Below the pieces are notes generated by a model. The model did not search any database. It saw only the letters and a program-made list of their open reading frames with translations, and had not been told where the DNA came from. Positions 26,572 to 38,050 of a DNA stretch of 64,000 nucleotides are shown piece after piece. A program made the translations under genes and the position numbers. The stretch lies in NCBI GenBank assembly GCA_021904315.1, contig CM038922.1, positions 1,984,001 to 2,048,000 on the forward strand, written 5' to 3'. Every line of letters begins with the position of its first letter. The stretch's first letter is position 1. Source of the DNA: Sphagnum magellanicum (Eukaryota; Streptophyta; Sphagnopsida; Sphagnales; Sphagnaceae).

Positions 26572-28196
26572 TCAAAAGCGGAGCTTTGTGAAAAACCAGC
26601 GGTTCTTGCCTGTCTTGAACCTCTCTTCAAACACTGACTTGACTCCCTGTTCAACACATTGCACAATAACCAGTTATCCAAGGATGCTCAGCAACATACC
26701 TTATTATGCTGCTACATAGGTAATTGCTATTGAACCAAGTTTGATCTCAACAACAGAAACGACTGAATGCCAAAAGAATGGGAACTTGTAAAGTCAAGTC
26801 AGGCAGTCCAACAGTCTAACAAAATGTGCAGTTGCCAATGCATCCTTGACTTCAGATAACTAGAGTAGAATCACTTGATGTGATTTTATGGAATGCATTT
26901 ATTGGATACAATGATTGTTAATACCTTTTTGGCTTCAACTCGGCTGGCTGTAGTCTCCAGCTTTTCACCTGTAACAATCGCCTTCAAATCCACATCCAAT
27001 GTGTATCTGCCAATCACAGAATCCCTCAATCCATGGAACTAGAGAAAGCCAAACATGTAGAAAAAGTGATGGGTAAGTTCTCAGACCCTCTGGAAAGTCC
27101 ATGCTTTTCCAGATATCACCAATCTTACCTGGCACTCCAGATTGAAGACATGAAATTCTGAAGGCCACAACCTTCAACTCAAATGATCTTTCGAGTCAAC
27201 TATGGCAATGATGTCAGAATTATAAAGTTGGAGGAAAGAATGTTCAAAGGTCTTAAATCCAGGTATACCTGGTGGGCATGATGTGGTTATAGTTCACAAC
27301 TTTTGTGAATGCTTTTAGGCGTGACCTCTTGGCAATTTTCTTTTGTGATGCCTTCTTGGTCACCTGAAATACACATACAGTAATCTCAGACCTATTTGCC
27401 ATATCACATACAATGGCAGGATCTTCAAAGGGAGTCTTGAGGTGGAGACAGATATCAAAGTAGCAATCTCAGCAGCACACTAGGACACCACAACAATGTT
27501 TCCGAAGGACCTCGCTGAATCCCAAAAGCAGTGCATGGAATCAAAAACTTCAAATAAAAAATCAAACGATCAGATTCACCCGCTGAATAATAGATGTTGG
27601 GAACTTGAAGACTGTTCCAAGAGGGGAGCCTTCATGGCACCTAGGACTTTGGTGGTGACTGTTCCTGTATTGATGAGTTTCATAACGAACACAAATCCCT
27701 TATTCTCCCGTTCCATTTACCGGTAAAAGAATTGCAAAGATCCTAACGCCAGTTATATCAAGCCAGACACAAGACAATATGACCGCAGCAAACCTACATA
27801 CACGACGCGAGAGCCACAAATCCTTCGTCAAAGGACGCGAAAACAAGGAAAAGACGAAAAACTCAGCAACATCTCAAACCCTCCAGACAATGAATGGTTG
27901 TTGAAAAAGCTGCCGCTAACGATATGTTTGGATCCATGGTCAGCAAGAAGCTTAATCCCAGAGGCACGCTTCAAGGAAAGAAAGAAAGAAAGAAAGAAAG
28001 GAGAAAAGCGCTTGAGAAGGGAAGGCATCAACAAAAAAACCTTCCGAGGGTACTTAGCAATGCCGGCTACGATAGCGTGTGCATAAGGACGCTCCTTAGT
28101 GCCGTCATCGAAGTTCTTCACGATCACAGCTTTGCGCCCCGCATAGCGACCTTGCAAGAGAACCACGACCTTGTTTTGCTTCAGAAACTTCACCAT
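26572..28196 (-). CDS. RPL27: 60S ribosomal protein L27 (eL27), four coding exons
   Basis: Structural protein of the large subunit of the cytosolic ribosome. Coding exons on the minus strand: 28196-28041 (52 codons), 27363-27269, 27006-26925 and 26646-26572, giving 135 residues, the normal plant length, with no internal stop. The first exon starts [20 protein letters not shown] and runs through the family's KOW-type N-terminus ([11 protein letters not shown]) to A-K-Y-P-R-K. Exon 2 carries K-R-S-R and N-Y-N-H-I-M-P-T. Exon 3 carries R-Y-T-L-D-V-D-L-K. The last ends [16 protein letters not shown] and TGA. Introns are 677, 262 and 278 bp with GT and AG at all ends; the first donor (AAG|GTTTTT) is weak. 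The ATG fits the family start; in-frame codons upstream lack a further ATG. Residues and reading frame join without loss at every junction, so this looks functional. Confidence 0.96.
27976..28000 (+). repeat. (GAAA)n microsatellite in RPL27 intron 1
   Basis: About six perfect GAAA units lie within the first intron of RPL27, roughly 40 bases downstream of the donor site in the gene's sense (as TTTC repeats, a pyrimidine-rich tract in the transcript). Confidence 0.95.
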
Positions 28197-28203
28197 CGTG
28201 CTC

Positions 28204-28308
28204 TCAATAATAGGGGAAAAAGCTACTCCGACACAAACCGTGATGGTGAAGACGACGCCAGACGTACCAGAACAGGAAGAGAGCGAAAAGGACCTCTTGA
28301 AACCGCAT
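28204..28308 (-). promoter_or_regulatory. Possible upstream ORF in RPL27 leader
   Basis: On the minus strand an ATG at 28308 opens a 34-codon frame that ends TGA at 28204-28206, only 7 bases before the RPL27 ATG at 28196 and in a different frame. It would act as an upstream ORF only if transcription starts above 28308. The start site is not known, and a GTACGT at 28265-28260 could instead be a donor of a short leader intron. Confidence 0.35.
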
Positions 28309-28332
28309 CGCCGCCACAAAACACAAGGAGCA

Positions 28333-28341
28333 GAACCCTAA
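28333..28341 (-). promoter_or_regulatory. Telo-box in RPL27 promoter or leader
   Basis: GAACCCTAA on plus (TTAGGGTTC on minus) matches the AAACCCTAA telo-box at 8 of 9 positions and lies 137 bases upstream of the RPL27 start codon. Telo-boxes are established elements of plant ribosomal-protein promoters, where they help couple expression to cell growth. Position and gene identity both fit. Confidence 0.65.
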
Positions 28342-28399
28342 ATTTCACTCCGGGCAGAGTATCGACCCTGTGTGGTGTATCGTCGGTCAGGAATTTCAT

Positions 28400-30299
28400 A
28401 ATTCACAAAGCGGTCTGTTGGATTTTAAGAAAAATAAAAAATCAGTCATTTTACAGATTTGAAGTCAGATGTCCAGCGCAGCGGTTTTTTAGGCGGCGAT
28501 ATATTTTTTTAAGAAGAAAAATTCTCTTAAAATTTTCCTTTTACTCCAAAAAAATCTTTAAAATTGAAAAAAAAATTCTTTAAAATTGTCATGTTTCTAC
28601 CAATGTTGGGCAGTTCTCCATTTTGTTGGAAAATTGCTGGGTCTGGGTTTCAAAAGATTTTGTGACACTTGCCCCAGTTCCTTTTTTTCGGAAAAAAAGA
28701 AAATTTCAACAGACTGGGGGATAGTTTCAAAAAATTGCAAATATTTTTTTGCCCAGGTTTCAAAGTGCAAGTTTTCAGACAATTCATACCAATTGATTTT
28801 CAAAGGCGGTTTTTACATGGAGGTTATCAAAAGTTTTGTTATTTTAAACATTGAATTTCTTATTTAAAAGATCCATAAAATTATAAAAATGTAAAGAGAC
28901 ATGAAAATCAAATAAACTTTGCCAACATTTTATATGCCCACAATTTCATCTTGTTCAAAAGAACTTTCAAACTCCTCAAAATCTAAATCCTTTTCAATCA
29001 TTTCCACCAAATTGGAAGGTGGTTTAAAATCAATTTTAGGATCATTTGGCCAATTTTTGCTCATAAAAATTAATCTTTCTAAAATGTTTAATTGTAATGA
29101 CATCTCCTTAGATTTGTAAGTCTGGTTGTTAATGACAAAGCTTTTCAATTTCAATTTCTTATCCTAAAATCCTTAGAATTTGGCGAGCCAAAAAACCACT
29201 AGCATGAAACATGGCTTCATATTTTCCTCATCATTGAAGAAGACATTTGATTCCTTGGGATCCACTTGGTAACATTTAAAATCAACAATTTTTTGGTGAC
29301 AAGTTTTGTTGTTGGCACATTTATGTTAAGAGTTTGTTAAAAAAAATCCAAATTGGAATCTACATCTATTGTTTGATATCGATCTCTAACTTCAAATTTT
29401 GCCATTGGCTATAAGTAATGATAACATTTCAAAAGCATAAAATATGATGATCATCCATCATATTCTTCAACTATGCTCACCCCTTCTTGACAACCAATAA
29501 AAATAAAATTAGATGAATGCTTTTAAATTTGGGGTTTAATATCAAACATAACATGTGAGACTTTCTCTCTTCAAATCTTTTTTTTAAAAAAGAAAGATTT
29601 TATAACACAACAAATTTCCTACTTGATATTGGTAGCAAACAAAGATAATTCAAAAGCAGTCCTAGAATCATCATCTTTGCGTAGGTGGGTTTGTACCTTC
29701 TTCCCTACATTTCAAGCACATGGTAATAGTAGATTATAATACATCAGCCAATAACTAAATTACTTCAAAACACAAGCACTCACAACAAGAGAAAGATGAT
29801 CCACAATTATTTGAAAAATGTGCCAAGTAAGAAGAGGTGCAATGTAACTATCACATGAGTGCATGAACATGAGTTGTGAGTTTGTGAACGTGAACAATGA
29901 GCATGTGAGCTTGATTTTTGTGAACACAATGGAATCTTTTTGGATTATTTTTGCCACATGAATAGTTCATATTCTTGTCATGTACATTTTATTTTTTTAA
30001 TTGCATGGCAAAATTATTCCATTTACATTGATGGTATATTCTAATTGTAAAATTAATATTCTCTTAATTTTGTTTAGGGATAAGAATGAGATGACATAAT
30101 TAGACCACCCAATATAGTGTTGTGCATTATTAATCAATATTTAATTAACACATTCAATATGATGTGTGATTTTCACACAATGAAACATGATTCATACCTA
30201 CCAAATTTATGAATCAACATTAATCCAATCATTTAGCAAATCAAAACATATTACATCATAATAGTAGCAACTAGCACAATTTTTGACCTTGGAGCTAAA
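28400..30299. other. Spacer upstream of RPL27
   Basis: No gene is supported. 28400-28600 is the presumed RPL27 upstream region and is A/T-rich with runs such as TTTTTTTAAGAAG. The rest is low-complexity AT-rich sequence; the open frames overlap on opposite strands without motifs. Confidence 0.5.
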
Positions 30300-30720
30300 C
30301 ACATAGGATCATCTGGAACTTACAATGGACATTTTTTTGGAAATAAATTTTGGTGTTACTTTTGATTCTTACTCCTACCTATGTAAAAGTTACAAAATGA
30401 ACCAACAAGTGACAAACTTCATCACAACTCCAAGTCAAGAAATGAATGAAAATTTCAAACTCCCCACAAAACATGACACGCTGCAATACATAGTACATGT
30501 GTTTACATAGCACCCATTTCCTCAATGAATTTAAAATCATAATCACAAATCCATGTAAATGTAGGTTAGGAAGTTCCCAATTGCAATTTTATATTACCTC
30601 TTGTTTGAAGTTTGACATATAAAATCTTGTAAATTTGTCCATATCCAAGAATAGGAACCTCCAATTTTGGCTTGAAAGTTATTATAAGAAGTTGACCGAC
30701 CTCCCATTAATTGTAATGTT
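30300..30720 (-). pseudogene. SWIM-type zinc-finger coding repeat, copy S3 (decayed)
   Basis: On the minus strand the fragment contains G-Y-G-Q-I-Y-K (about 30655-30635), then after degenerate sequence C-K-H-M-Y-Y-V-L (C-K-H at 30499-30507), F-C-G-E and T-W-S-C-D-E-V, ending at a stop near 30382. The same order (R/G-Y-G-Q-I-Y, C-K-H-x-Y-x-V-L, T-W-S-x-D-x-V) appears in the copies at 33590-34159 and 39560-39890. The first half of the zinc finger is not legible and the frame changes, so it is a pseudogene fragment. Family as for S1. Confidence 0.6.
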
Positions 30721-31749
30721 GTTTTGACATTGTAAATGGCAGTGTGCATCGAATAACCTTCCCATTTCATGTCGTGAGCCTCAACATTGCATTCGCCAAT
30801 TAATTTATTAGAACAAATCTTTCCCCACCAAATGGGAAAAACGACTAGAAAATGGCATAAGTTTGACTTTAAAAAGGACTAGGAAAATGACTATAATCGA
30901 AAAAGATTAGTCATAAAAAACATGTTTTGGCATTGTGATGTATGTGGTAATAAAATAATTGACTATTAATCAACATGATGATTCATACACTACTTTAAAT
31001 AAAATGAAGCATTTATTGGTCAATCATTATGTCAGAGACGATGTCCAATCCCTCAATGTAGCTCTTTACATCAAAATGCAAGTCCAAAAACTTTACCCTC
31101 GCTACAACAAATATTGTCCTTTGAACTAGACATGAAAATGAATATTGTTTTTTTCAACTACATTTATCACTACTTAGTCATAACAATCGTTAAATAATGG
31201 CAAAAGGCATCAACATGCCATGGCATCATGGTTTTGCAACTATAATCAATATGACAACTTGTTGGTTTTTTGGTTACCATTTTTTTTCAATTTTTGTTCA
31301 TTAGTTAATTAGTTATAAAAACCATCCACCTTTGCGACTAATAACGACTCAATCTCCCATGATGATGACATGACATGTTATATGCCAACAAGATGATGTG
31401 ATCGTATTTGTCAACATCATGATTCATGTCATTGATTTGATGATTAACCTCATTTATTAGCTAGTTGAAAGTATTGTTGTCCTTTGCAATTAATAATGAC
31501 TTAGTCTTCCATGTGATGATAACATGGCATGCCATTTGGCAATAAGGTGTCACCAATTTTCATGGCACTCCATGATTTTTTGTGTGTCTTGAATTTATGG
31601 CACCAATATTTTTCATAGCATGCCATAATTTTTTGTGTGCCATTAAGTTTTTAACGTCATGAATTCACATGCATGTGTATGTGTACTAAACAATTTATGT
31701 TAACTTGTAATTATGACTACAATATTAATAGTTGTTTTGAAAAAGGTGA

Positions 31750-32540
31750 CACAACTCTTGTACTATTTAACACACTAGTTTAGATTAACATATTTGTCAA
31801 GTTAACCTATGTATGTAGGTTATTTAGTTAAAATCTACTTCATAATATAGGATACCTTGTAAGTTATTTAATTAAACATGAAAAATTCATTACATCTAGT
31901 ATGTTTAAATATACCTAAAATAAGTTACTCTATTAATAGGTTAACCTAGGTAGGTTCACATAGGTTTTTAACTTTAGGTTTTCTGCCAAGTCAACCTAGG
32001 TAACCTCATTACAAGATATTTTATCAAGTTTGTAACCACCTCAAATTTGTATGATTAAATGCGATTAGATGTGACATAATTATCCTAAGTTTTTTTTTTG
32101 GCCTAAAAACGCTTTGGTTAATTTAGGCTACATTAGTAAGTAGTATAGGTTGATAAACTAGTTCATCGTAAGTCAACCTAGGGAGGTCTAGGTCTAAATT
32201 ACGTTGGTAGGTAGTAAATAGGTTAACCTAGGGTGGCCAAAGTTAATTCAAAGCTAAAAAATTTGAGCTTTGTAATTTTGTGTTAAATATAATTAGTATT
32301 AGAAAAATGTGGTAGTGTAATGGATGAGGACCTGAACCCCAAAGTGAAGGTGAAAGGTTAAAATCTTCATTCTTGTAACCCATGATACCTATGCCATTTG
32401 GTTTAGGTTAGGTAGCTTAGTTTATGCTTATTGGGTTAGAAGTCCAGTGTTTGTTTTTAATCTAAGCCACCCAATCTAGATTATTTAACATATGTAACTA
32501 GGTTAACCTAGGTTGCCTAGCCTAGCTAGGTGAAAATAGG
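31750..32540. repeat. Cluster of AACCTAGGTT-type palindromic motifs
   Basis: More than ten occurrences of AGGTTAACCTAGG, CAACCTAGGTA and close variants are scattered over about 800 bp in both readings, interrupted by AT-rich sequence. The same motif recurs at 35620-35715. The spacing is irregular, so this is not a simple satellite. Confidence 0.6.
32310..32366 (+). repeat. tRNA-like SINE head, copy 1
   Basis: A box-like TGGTAGTGTAATGG at 32310-32323 and box-B-like GGTTAAAATCT at 32356-32366 are separated as in RNA polymerase III promoters of tRNA genes. The A-to-B spacing is almost the same as in the head at 35514-35569. No cloverleaf is intact, so it is a tRNA-derived SINE head rather than a tRNA gene, if real. 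Confidence 0.35.
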
Positions 32541-33589
32541 TTGACTTTTGGTCATGAATAATGACTCATAATGTGTTTATAGATATTTGACACGTGCCAT
32601 CAATTCATCAAAGCGTCTTTTGTAACACTTAGTTGACTAAAACAATTAAGTTGAAATGGCATGCATTTTACAGATCATACCAAGGTTAATAATGACATGG
32701 AATTTCATTATTATAAGAAAAAATTTAAATTATAGTTGTTAAACTAAGTTGGGTTTTACAACTAAATGCCCTTTATGACTAAGTGGGTGAAACGACATGG
32801 GTTTAACAACTCATTAATCACTAGTCACACATGTCCTTTTGATTAGTATATAGTTATAAAGGCTAGTCATAAAACCCAAAATATGTTATTGTGTTATCAA
32901 TTGCATATTTATGTTTCGTACCCTTTATGCAACAATTCATATCATCTGCACAGAATTAGAAATTATGAAACTTAAGGGGTGCACCTATGAATTGATAGGA
33001 CAAACCAAAGTAAATAAAAGCAAAAACATTAATGGAAATTGAATTGGTAATTATCCTTGTGGTATAATAATGCCGAGTGGTTTTTTGCAATGCTTCAAAC
33101 ATTAAATGTGCAAGGTAGGGGGACATAATTCTATATGCCACATTCCATCTTTGCACGAAACCTCTAAAACCTCAACACCTCCATCGATGATACACACAAC
33201 TTCATAATGAATAATTATTCAATTTGCAAATGTGATTTTCCAATCTTGGTGTGGAGCAATTGCCTTCTGGTTCCAATGTTTTTTTACCTTTGGTATCTCA
33301 AGGTGGCTTGGAATAGAAGGAAAATATTTGTGTTGATGGTTAATTGCACTTTGAACATTGCCCACCCAGTTCTATGGTTCAATGTTATACAATCCAAAAA
33401 ACCATGGGGTTCAAATGTTACTCATGTTCCATGTTATTTAGGAATTTGGGTACAATTTCATAACAGATCATTCGAGCACCATAAGCATTGGTTTTGTCCC
33501 AATGATTTGAATCATTGTGTCAATGGGACAACACGAAAATATGTTAGGCTTTCAGTTCTGGAACTATATGGCATATCCAAGAAAATATT

Positions 33590-34159
33590 GATTTAACTCA
33601 CAAGGAGGTAACAATTTTAGAAGAAGCGAGGTTTTCCTTTGACCACCTTCATGCTCAAAGTTTATTTGGTTCCCAATTTTCTAGTTCAAGCATTTCACAT
33701 GTGCCTACTATGACTGGTCATAACATTATGCAATTGACCGATGTAAATTGTTGGCCTATAACTCGTGGTGGCAAGAAGGTGAGATAGCCTTTTGTTTTCA
33801 AAATAACACAATAGGATTCCAACAATCGGGAGGTTGGCATCTTACTTACCCAATGCACTATTCTCCCCCATGTTAATGTCCCACCACCTAGGTATGGACA
33901 GATTTACATTATTTTTTCTAATAACAAACGTTACAACATCAATATTGGAAATTTCCCTGGATGTTCATGTGTATATTTTGTCACAATGTTGGCAAGTTAT
34001 TTGGGCAATTGTGGGGTGTATGTGTAATGTAAACATGTGTATCATGTCTTATACATAATTATGTTTTGTGAGTTCATAGAAGAGTTCATTCATCACTACA
34101 CATGGAGTTGGGATAAAGTTCAGTGTTTGTTGAAGCGCTTTAAAGCCTTTGAGCTCTAG
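33590..34159 (+). pseudogene. SWIM-type zinc-finger coding repeat, copy S1 (decayed)
   Basis: A plus-strand coding remnant readable in one frame for most of its length. It runs from H-K-E-V-T-I-L-E-E-A-R through D-V-N-C-W-P-I-T-R-G-G-K-K and P-R-Y-G-Q-I-Y to C-S-C at 33962-33970, 19 residues, then C-K-H at 34028-34036, and T-W-S-W-D-K-V near the C-terminus, stopping at TAG (34157-34159). C-x-C-x19-C-x-H is the SWIM zinc-finger pattern, found at the C-terminus of Mutator-like transposases and relatives. The frame carries a few in-frame stops, one of them just before C-K-H. The same motif order occurs in S2 and S3. A transposase origin is inference; I do not see the catalytic region. Confidence 0.7.
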
Positions 34160-34790
34160 TGATAGTACATCACAATTTCATTCATATACCTCTTTGTAGC
34201 TGGTTCGACTATGTAAGAAGTTTAGATTGAATCTTGACCCAATGGTTTTTTTCACCACTTTGTAACTAATCATTGTAAAGTGATGTTTATTTATGTACAA
34301 TATCGTGATAATTCCTCCATTTCAACACATGTTTGTTAAATAATTAATATATTTTGAGAAGTTAATTTTCATCAAAAAAAATTCAAGTATGCAAATCCCA
34401 CCCATTTCAACATTTTTGAAATTATTATAATTGTTGTCCAAAAGCATTAAACATTTGGAGCATTGGTTGCACGAAAGATGACAAAATGCATCCTTCAATT
34501 TTTTTTGCTTTCAAATGTTCACACCATGCTACTATTGACAACTTTTTTTGCCAAACCCATGTTCATTTTTTTTTACTTAAAAATGTTCACACCATGTTAT
34601 TTTTGACAATTTTCTTTGCCAAACCCATGTTCAGAATCAATAAACCATTGTTGATCTCATAACAAAGTATGCATGTGACGTGGCAAAATATTCCATGCCA
34701 TGTTATAAAATATTTTGCCATTTCATGGAATATTATGCCACGTCACAAAATAATTTCCACATGGTAGACAAATATACTAAAAATATTTCA
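33860..34790 (+). repeat. Left arm of large inverted repeat
   Basis: About 0.93 kb that aligns by eye, with many substitutions and small gaps, to the reverse complement of 38830-39880. Shared landmarks in order are the SWIM segment, 'cacatggagttgggat.aagttcag', 'aca.atgtttgt.aaataattaatata', 'cccatttcaa', 'gccaaacccatgttca.aatcaata' and 'tgtg..gtggcaaaatattcc'. The SWIM copy S1 lies at its outer end. Confidence 0.75.
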
Positions 34791-35332
34791 TGATATGGCA
34801 TGGAATATTTTCTAAAATTCTTTCTTGTTCACTTGAGCAAGTTCGCTTATTCGTCCATTGGCCTGCTAAAGTTGTTGGTGGTCATATAATTATTTTGAAA
34901 TGATTCAAAAATGAATATTAGTAGTTTAATATGAATACAAATGGACATAATAAACTACAACATGTAAGGAATTAATTTTAATTAATAGTATACATATAGA
35001 TAATACAACAACATTTATTACATTTTAAAAATATATATTTGATATATTAAAAAAATTAAATATCCAATGTGACTAAATTAAATATTATACATTGAAATAA
35101 AATTTAACAATAAAAGTATGATACATTATAAATATTTTTAAATATTTTAATATAAAAAAATGTAAGATGTGGAAAATATATAATTTATTTGTACATTAAA
35201 CTTTTATCATAAAAATAAATAAATTTATTTTACATGTGTAAAAATATATTAATATTTCATTTACAAATCATGTGTTTGAATTTAATTTTTCCAAAATATG
35301 GTCATTGGCATGTTATTCAATGATAAAATTTC

Positions 35333-35355
35333 ATATATATATATATATATATATA
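35333..35355. repeat. (AT)n microsatellite
   Basis: About 11 uninterrupted AT units. Confidence 0.95.
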
Positions 35356-35511
35356 CTTGTGTACATTGTTGAAAACAAATTATGAATAAATTTTCAATTT
35401 TTGCATTTGGACAAATTATCAATAAGATATCAATTATCAAATTTGAAGTTTTTGTAGTCTTTAAATAACATATGGTCTAAATAGAATAAACATTAAATTA
35501 TTATTACAAGC

Positions 35512-35575
35512 GAGGTAACTTGGTGGTAAAGGAGTGGAACTCCATCCTTGAAGTCCAAGGATCAAACTCTACAAA
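35512..35575 (+). repeat. tRNA-like SINE head, copy 2
   Basis: Box-A-like GGTAACTTGGTGG at 35514-35526 and box-B-like GGATCAAACTC at 35559-35569 (9 of 11 to GGTTCRANNCC). A body containing CACCTAGGTGAACCTA-type motifs follows at 35620-35715. Layout and spacing match the head at 32310-32366, which supports a tRNA-derived SINE family. The sequence does not fold into a full tRNA. Confidence 0.4.
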
Positions 35576-36069
35576 TGACATGCGTTGTGATCAACATTGG
35601 AATATTGATCGAATATTCCACACCTACCTAGGTTAGATGATCACCTAGGTGAACCTAAGAAGGTAGATTAGGTGGTCTATTTACCCACTTAAATTAGGTT
35701 TTTAACCTAGCTTAAGCGGTGACATGTGTCAACAATTGATAGGATGAAAAATAATTAAAATAAAATCATTACATATATTATATAATAAGTCAATAATAAT
35801 AAATATTATAAATTTAAAAATAATGTTCCCCAAGTTTTTGGGTCTAATTTATAATAATACAAAATTAATTAAACAATGAATAAACTATCACTAATGATTT
35901 CACATAGGTCCTTCATGATTAATGGATGATATTTGTCACATTATGTCATAAATGACTATTGTCCTAAACAACTCATCCATAATAATTTTAGGGCTATTAG
36001 TCATTTTTGTCCTTTATGATTAGAATACCAATCATAAAATCAATCATATATTTGAAGATTTCTACTAAT

Positions 36070-38050
36070 GATTGATTCTTATTATTTAAGTGCATGTTGT
36101 TTTGGTACTTGATTATGTGTGGTGACATTAGCAACTACATTAACTGGTGCATTATTAGGCTTAAGAACTTTTGGAACTATTGTAACAACAACAAAAAAAA
36201 TTAGTACATAACATGTTTTGGACTTTAGTTTTTTTAGAACAATCTACTGCAAGGTGTTTAACACTAGAACAGACAATGTATGGGTATCGTAAAGGTATTA
36301 TAGTTGGTTTAACAGGTTGTATAATTATTTCAATTATAGGTTCAATTGTTTTGGTTGGTACAACAAGTATTACTATTTCTTCCCTTTTTTGTTATGACAA
36401 GTTTCCTTGGCATGACCTATTTTTCCACAATTTGAACAAGTTAGTTATTGTTTAACCATAGTATAATTGATTATTGATTGTGCAATTGGTTGAAACTTTG
36501 GTTGGGTAAAACACTATAGCTTCCTTATGCTTAATAATAAGGGTGTTTCTTATCATACTTGTTGTTGTTAATTTAAAGTATGGTTACAAACTTGTTCTGA
36601 AAATTATAGTAAGGAAAACATCAATGGCTTTGACTTGTAAACAATTTGCGAGTTTTAGCAAATGTTCGTAGTATAATTCTACCCATTTGCCAACTTGTTG
36701 CTATAGATTTCTTAATTACATATAAACTTTTTCATCGTTCTTCATAGTTTGGAAACACTTACAAAATGTTTGCTTTGACTCTTCAAATCTGTAGTTGGGA
36801 TCATCTTGTACAAAGTTTTCACCCTATTTCGAGATATTATCTTTTAAGGTGAAACCAAATAAGTTGATGATGTCGACTTCCACAATTTCCTCATTTGCTT
36901 TGATCGCCTTCTTGGAAACTCTAACATGAACATCAAGGTTAGTATCCTTCATGTATGTTGGATATTGAAACTTTATGGATAGCAATTTATTAGTTGGTTC
37001 AATCAAACTACAACTAGTATATACCATGGTGGCATGAATATTCTTGGATTAAGTATTAGCCATTCATAAAGTCTAACAAGTGGATTAAGTGGCAGTCCTC
37101 CAAGTGGGTTTCAATTGGGTGATCCTCCTCCAAGCAATTCTTTACTAGGTGAATCTCCAAACGATCCTCCACTTGGTTGTGGATGTGGGTTAACCCTTTT
37201 TGGCAACTGAGGTGGCATAGTTCCACTATAGATAGGTAGTCCAATGGCAACATATAAATTAACAAGTAGAGATGCTACTGTTGTTAGTTGAATAGGCATT
37301 GCTTTTGGAACTACAATGGTTATCTTAGGTTGTTCAAAATTGAAACTTTGGCAAGGTATTGCGCCTATTTTAGTTGCTTAATAGGTGGCATTGGTTTTAA
37401 TTAACTAATATTGATTGCATATCCTTCCTTTCTCCTAGCAATCAATAGATCAAGTCCTTTGATCCCTGAATAATATGTGGGTGCAGTCATACTAACATAT
37501 ACCAAAAATAGTCGTAACCACTACTTAATTTTTTGAATTTTGGATTATAGAATAATAATAAATAAATAAATAAAATATTATTGTGAATACATTATGTACA
37601 TATCATAAAAATTTGGAATCAATCTAATGAATGAAAAATACGTATAAGGATTTTTAACCTCTTGTAACCATTGCTTAAAAATAGTTTTGACATTAAAAAC
37701 AAAATTTTGAAAATATTTTTAATGACTTATTTTTGGATATTTTAAAATATAAACCTTAACATAATAGTATTAAAAATATATTTTTTAGAAATATGTATTT
37801 AAAATAGTCTTAAAATATTTTAAGAATAAAATAATGGTCTAAGGGGGCGCGTGTGGCTCCTAACAGCATGGTTGGAGCCATGTTGGATACATATTAAGAT
37901 CCATAGGTACAAAAGATGGTAAAATATTATACCACATTAGATATGGTGGATAAGGTACAATTATAGGTTGTCCTTCTATGAATGGTGTAACAAGTTGTTG
38001 TCTACCTAGATGTTGATTAATTGGTATTGAGTTATTGACCAAACTTGATT
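36070..38050 (-). mobile_element. Ty3/Gypsy gag fossil (broken)
   Basis: Minus-strand remnant of a Gypsy-type gag. In its own sense it has a Pro/Gln-rich stretch (about 38040-37860), a Pro/Gly/Ser-rich linker (about 37290-37060), the core with I-N-L-F-G-F-T-L-K-D-N-I (about 36870-36830), a CCHC zinc knuckle C-S-N-C-G-K-I-G-H-A-K-E-T-C (about 36440-36390), a second degenerate knuckle near 36290-36250, and an N-A-P-V-N-V-V-A-N-V-T-T tail near 36140. No protease or polymerase follows, so only the gag portion remains. Coding is broken in several places. It sits between the two arms of the SWIM-containing inverted repeat. No LTR was recognised. Confidence 0.75.

Larger units (their letters stand above)
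30721..33589. other. Repeat-rich spacer
   Basis: No supported gene. Around 31300-31560 a block of about 100 bp containing 'cctttgc...aataa.gact.a.tct.ccatg' occurs twice with a 152-bp period (31329 and 31481), a diverged tandem duplication. 31750-32540 is crowded with AGGTTAACCTAGGT-type palindromes and includes a tRNA-like head listed separately. A 129-codon open frame at 33207-33596 has no identifiable motif. It lies just before the SWIM repeat in the same orientation, so it may be a shadow of that repeat's upstream part. Confidence 0.5.
34791..36069. other. AT-rich sequence inside the inverted repeat
   Basis: No gene. 34980-35330 is dominated by AT-rich low-complexity sequence, followed by the (AT)n tract, a tRNA-like head and a short run of AACCTAGGTT-type motifs at 35620-35715. 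Confidence 0.5.

Noticed and set aside
28197-28319. In-frame extension upstream of the RPL27 start
   Set aside because: There is no ATG in that frame, and the family's conserved N-terminus begins at the ATG at 28196.
27894-28583. 229-codon plus-strand open frame
   Set aside because: It is antisense to RPL27 exon 1, intron 1 and leader; its length is a by-product of the G+C-rich gene region.
35512-35575. Functional tRNA gene
   Set aside because: Box A and box B are present, but acceptor and anticodon stems do not pair, so only a tRNA-derived repeat is supported.
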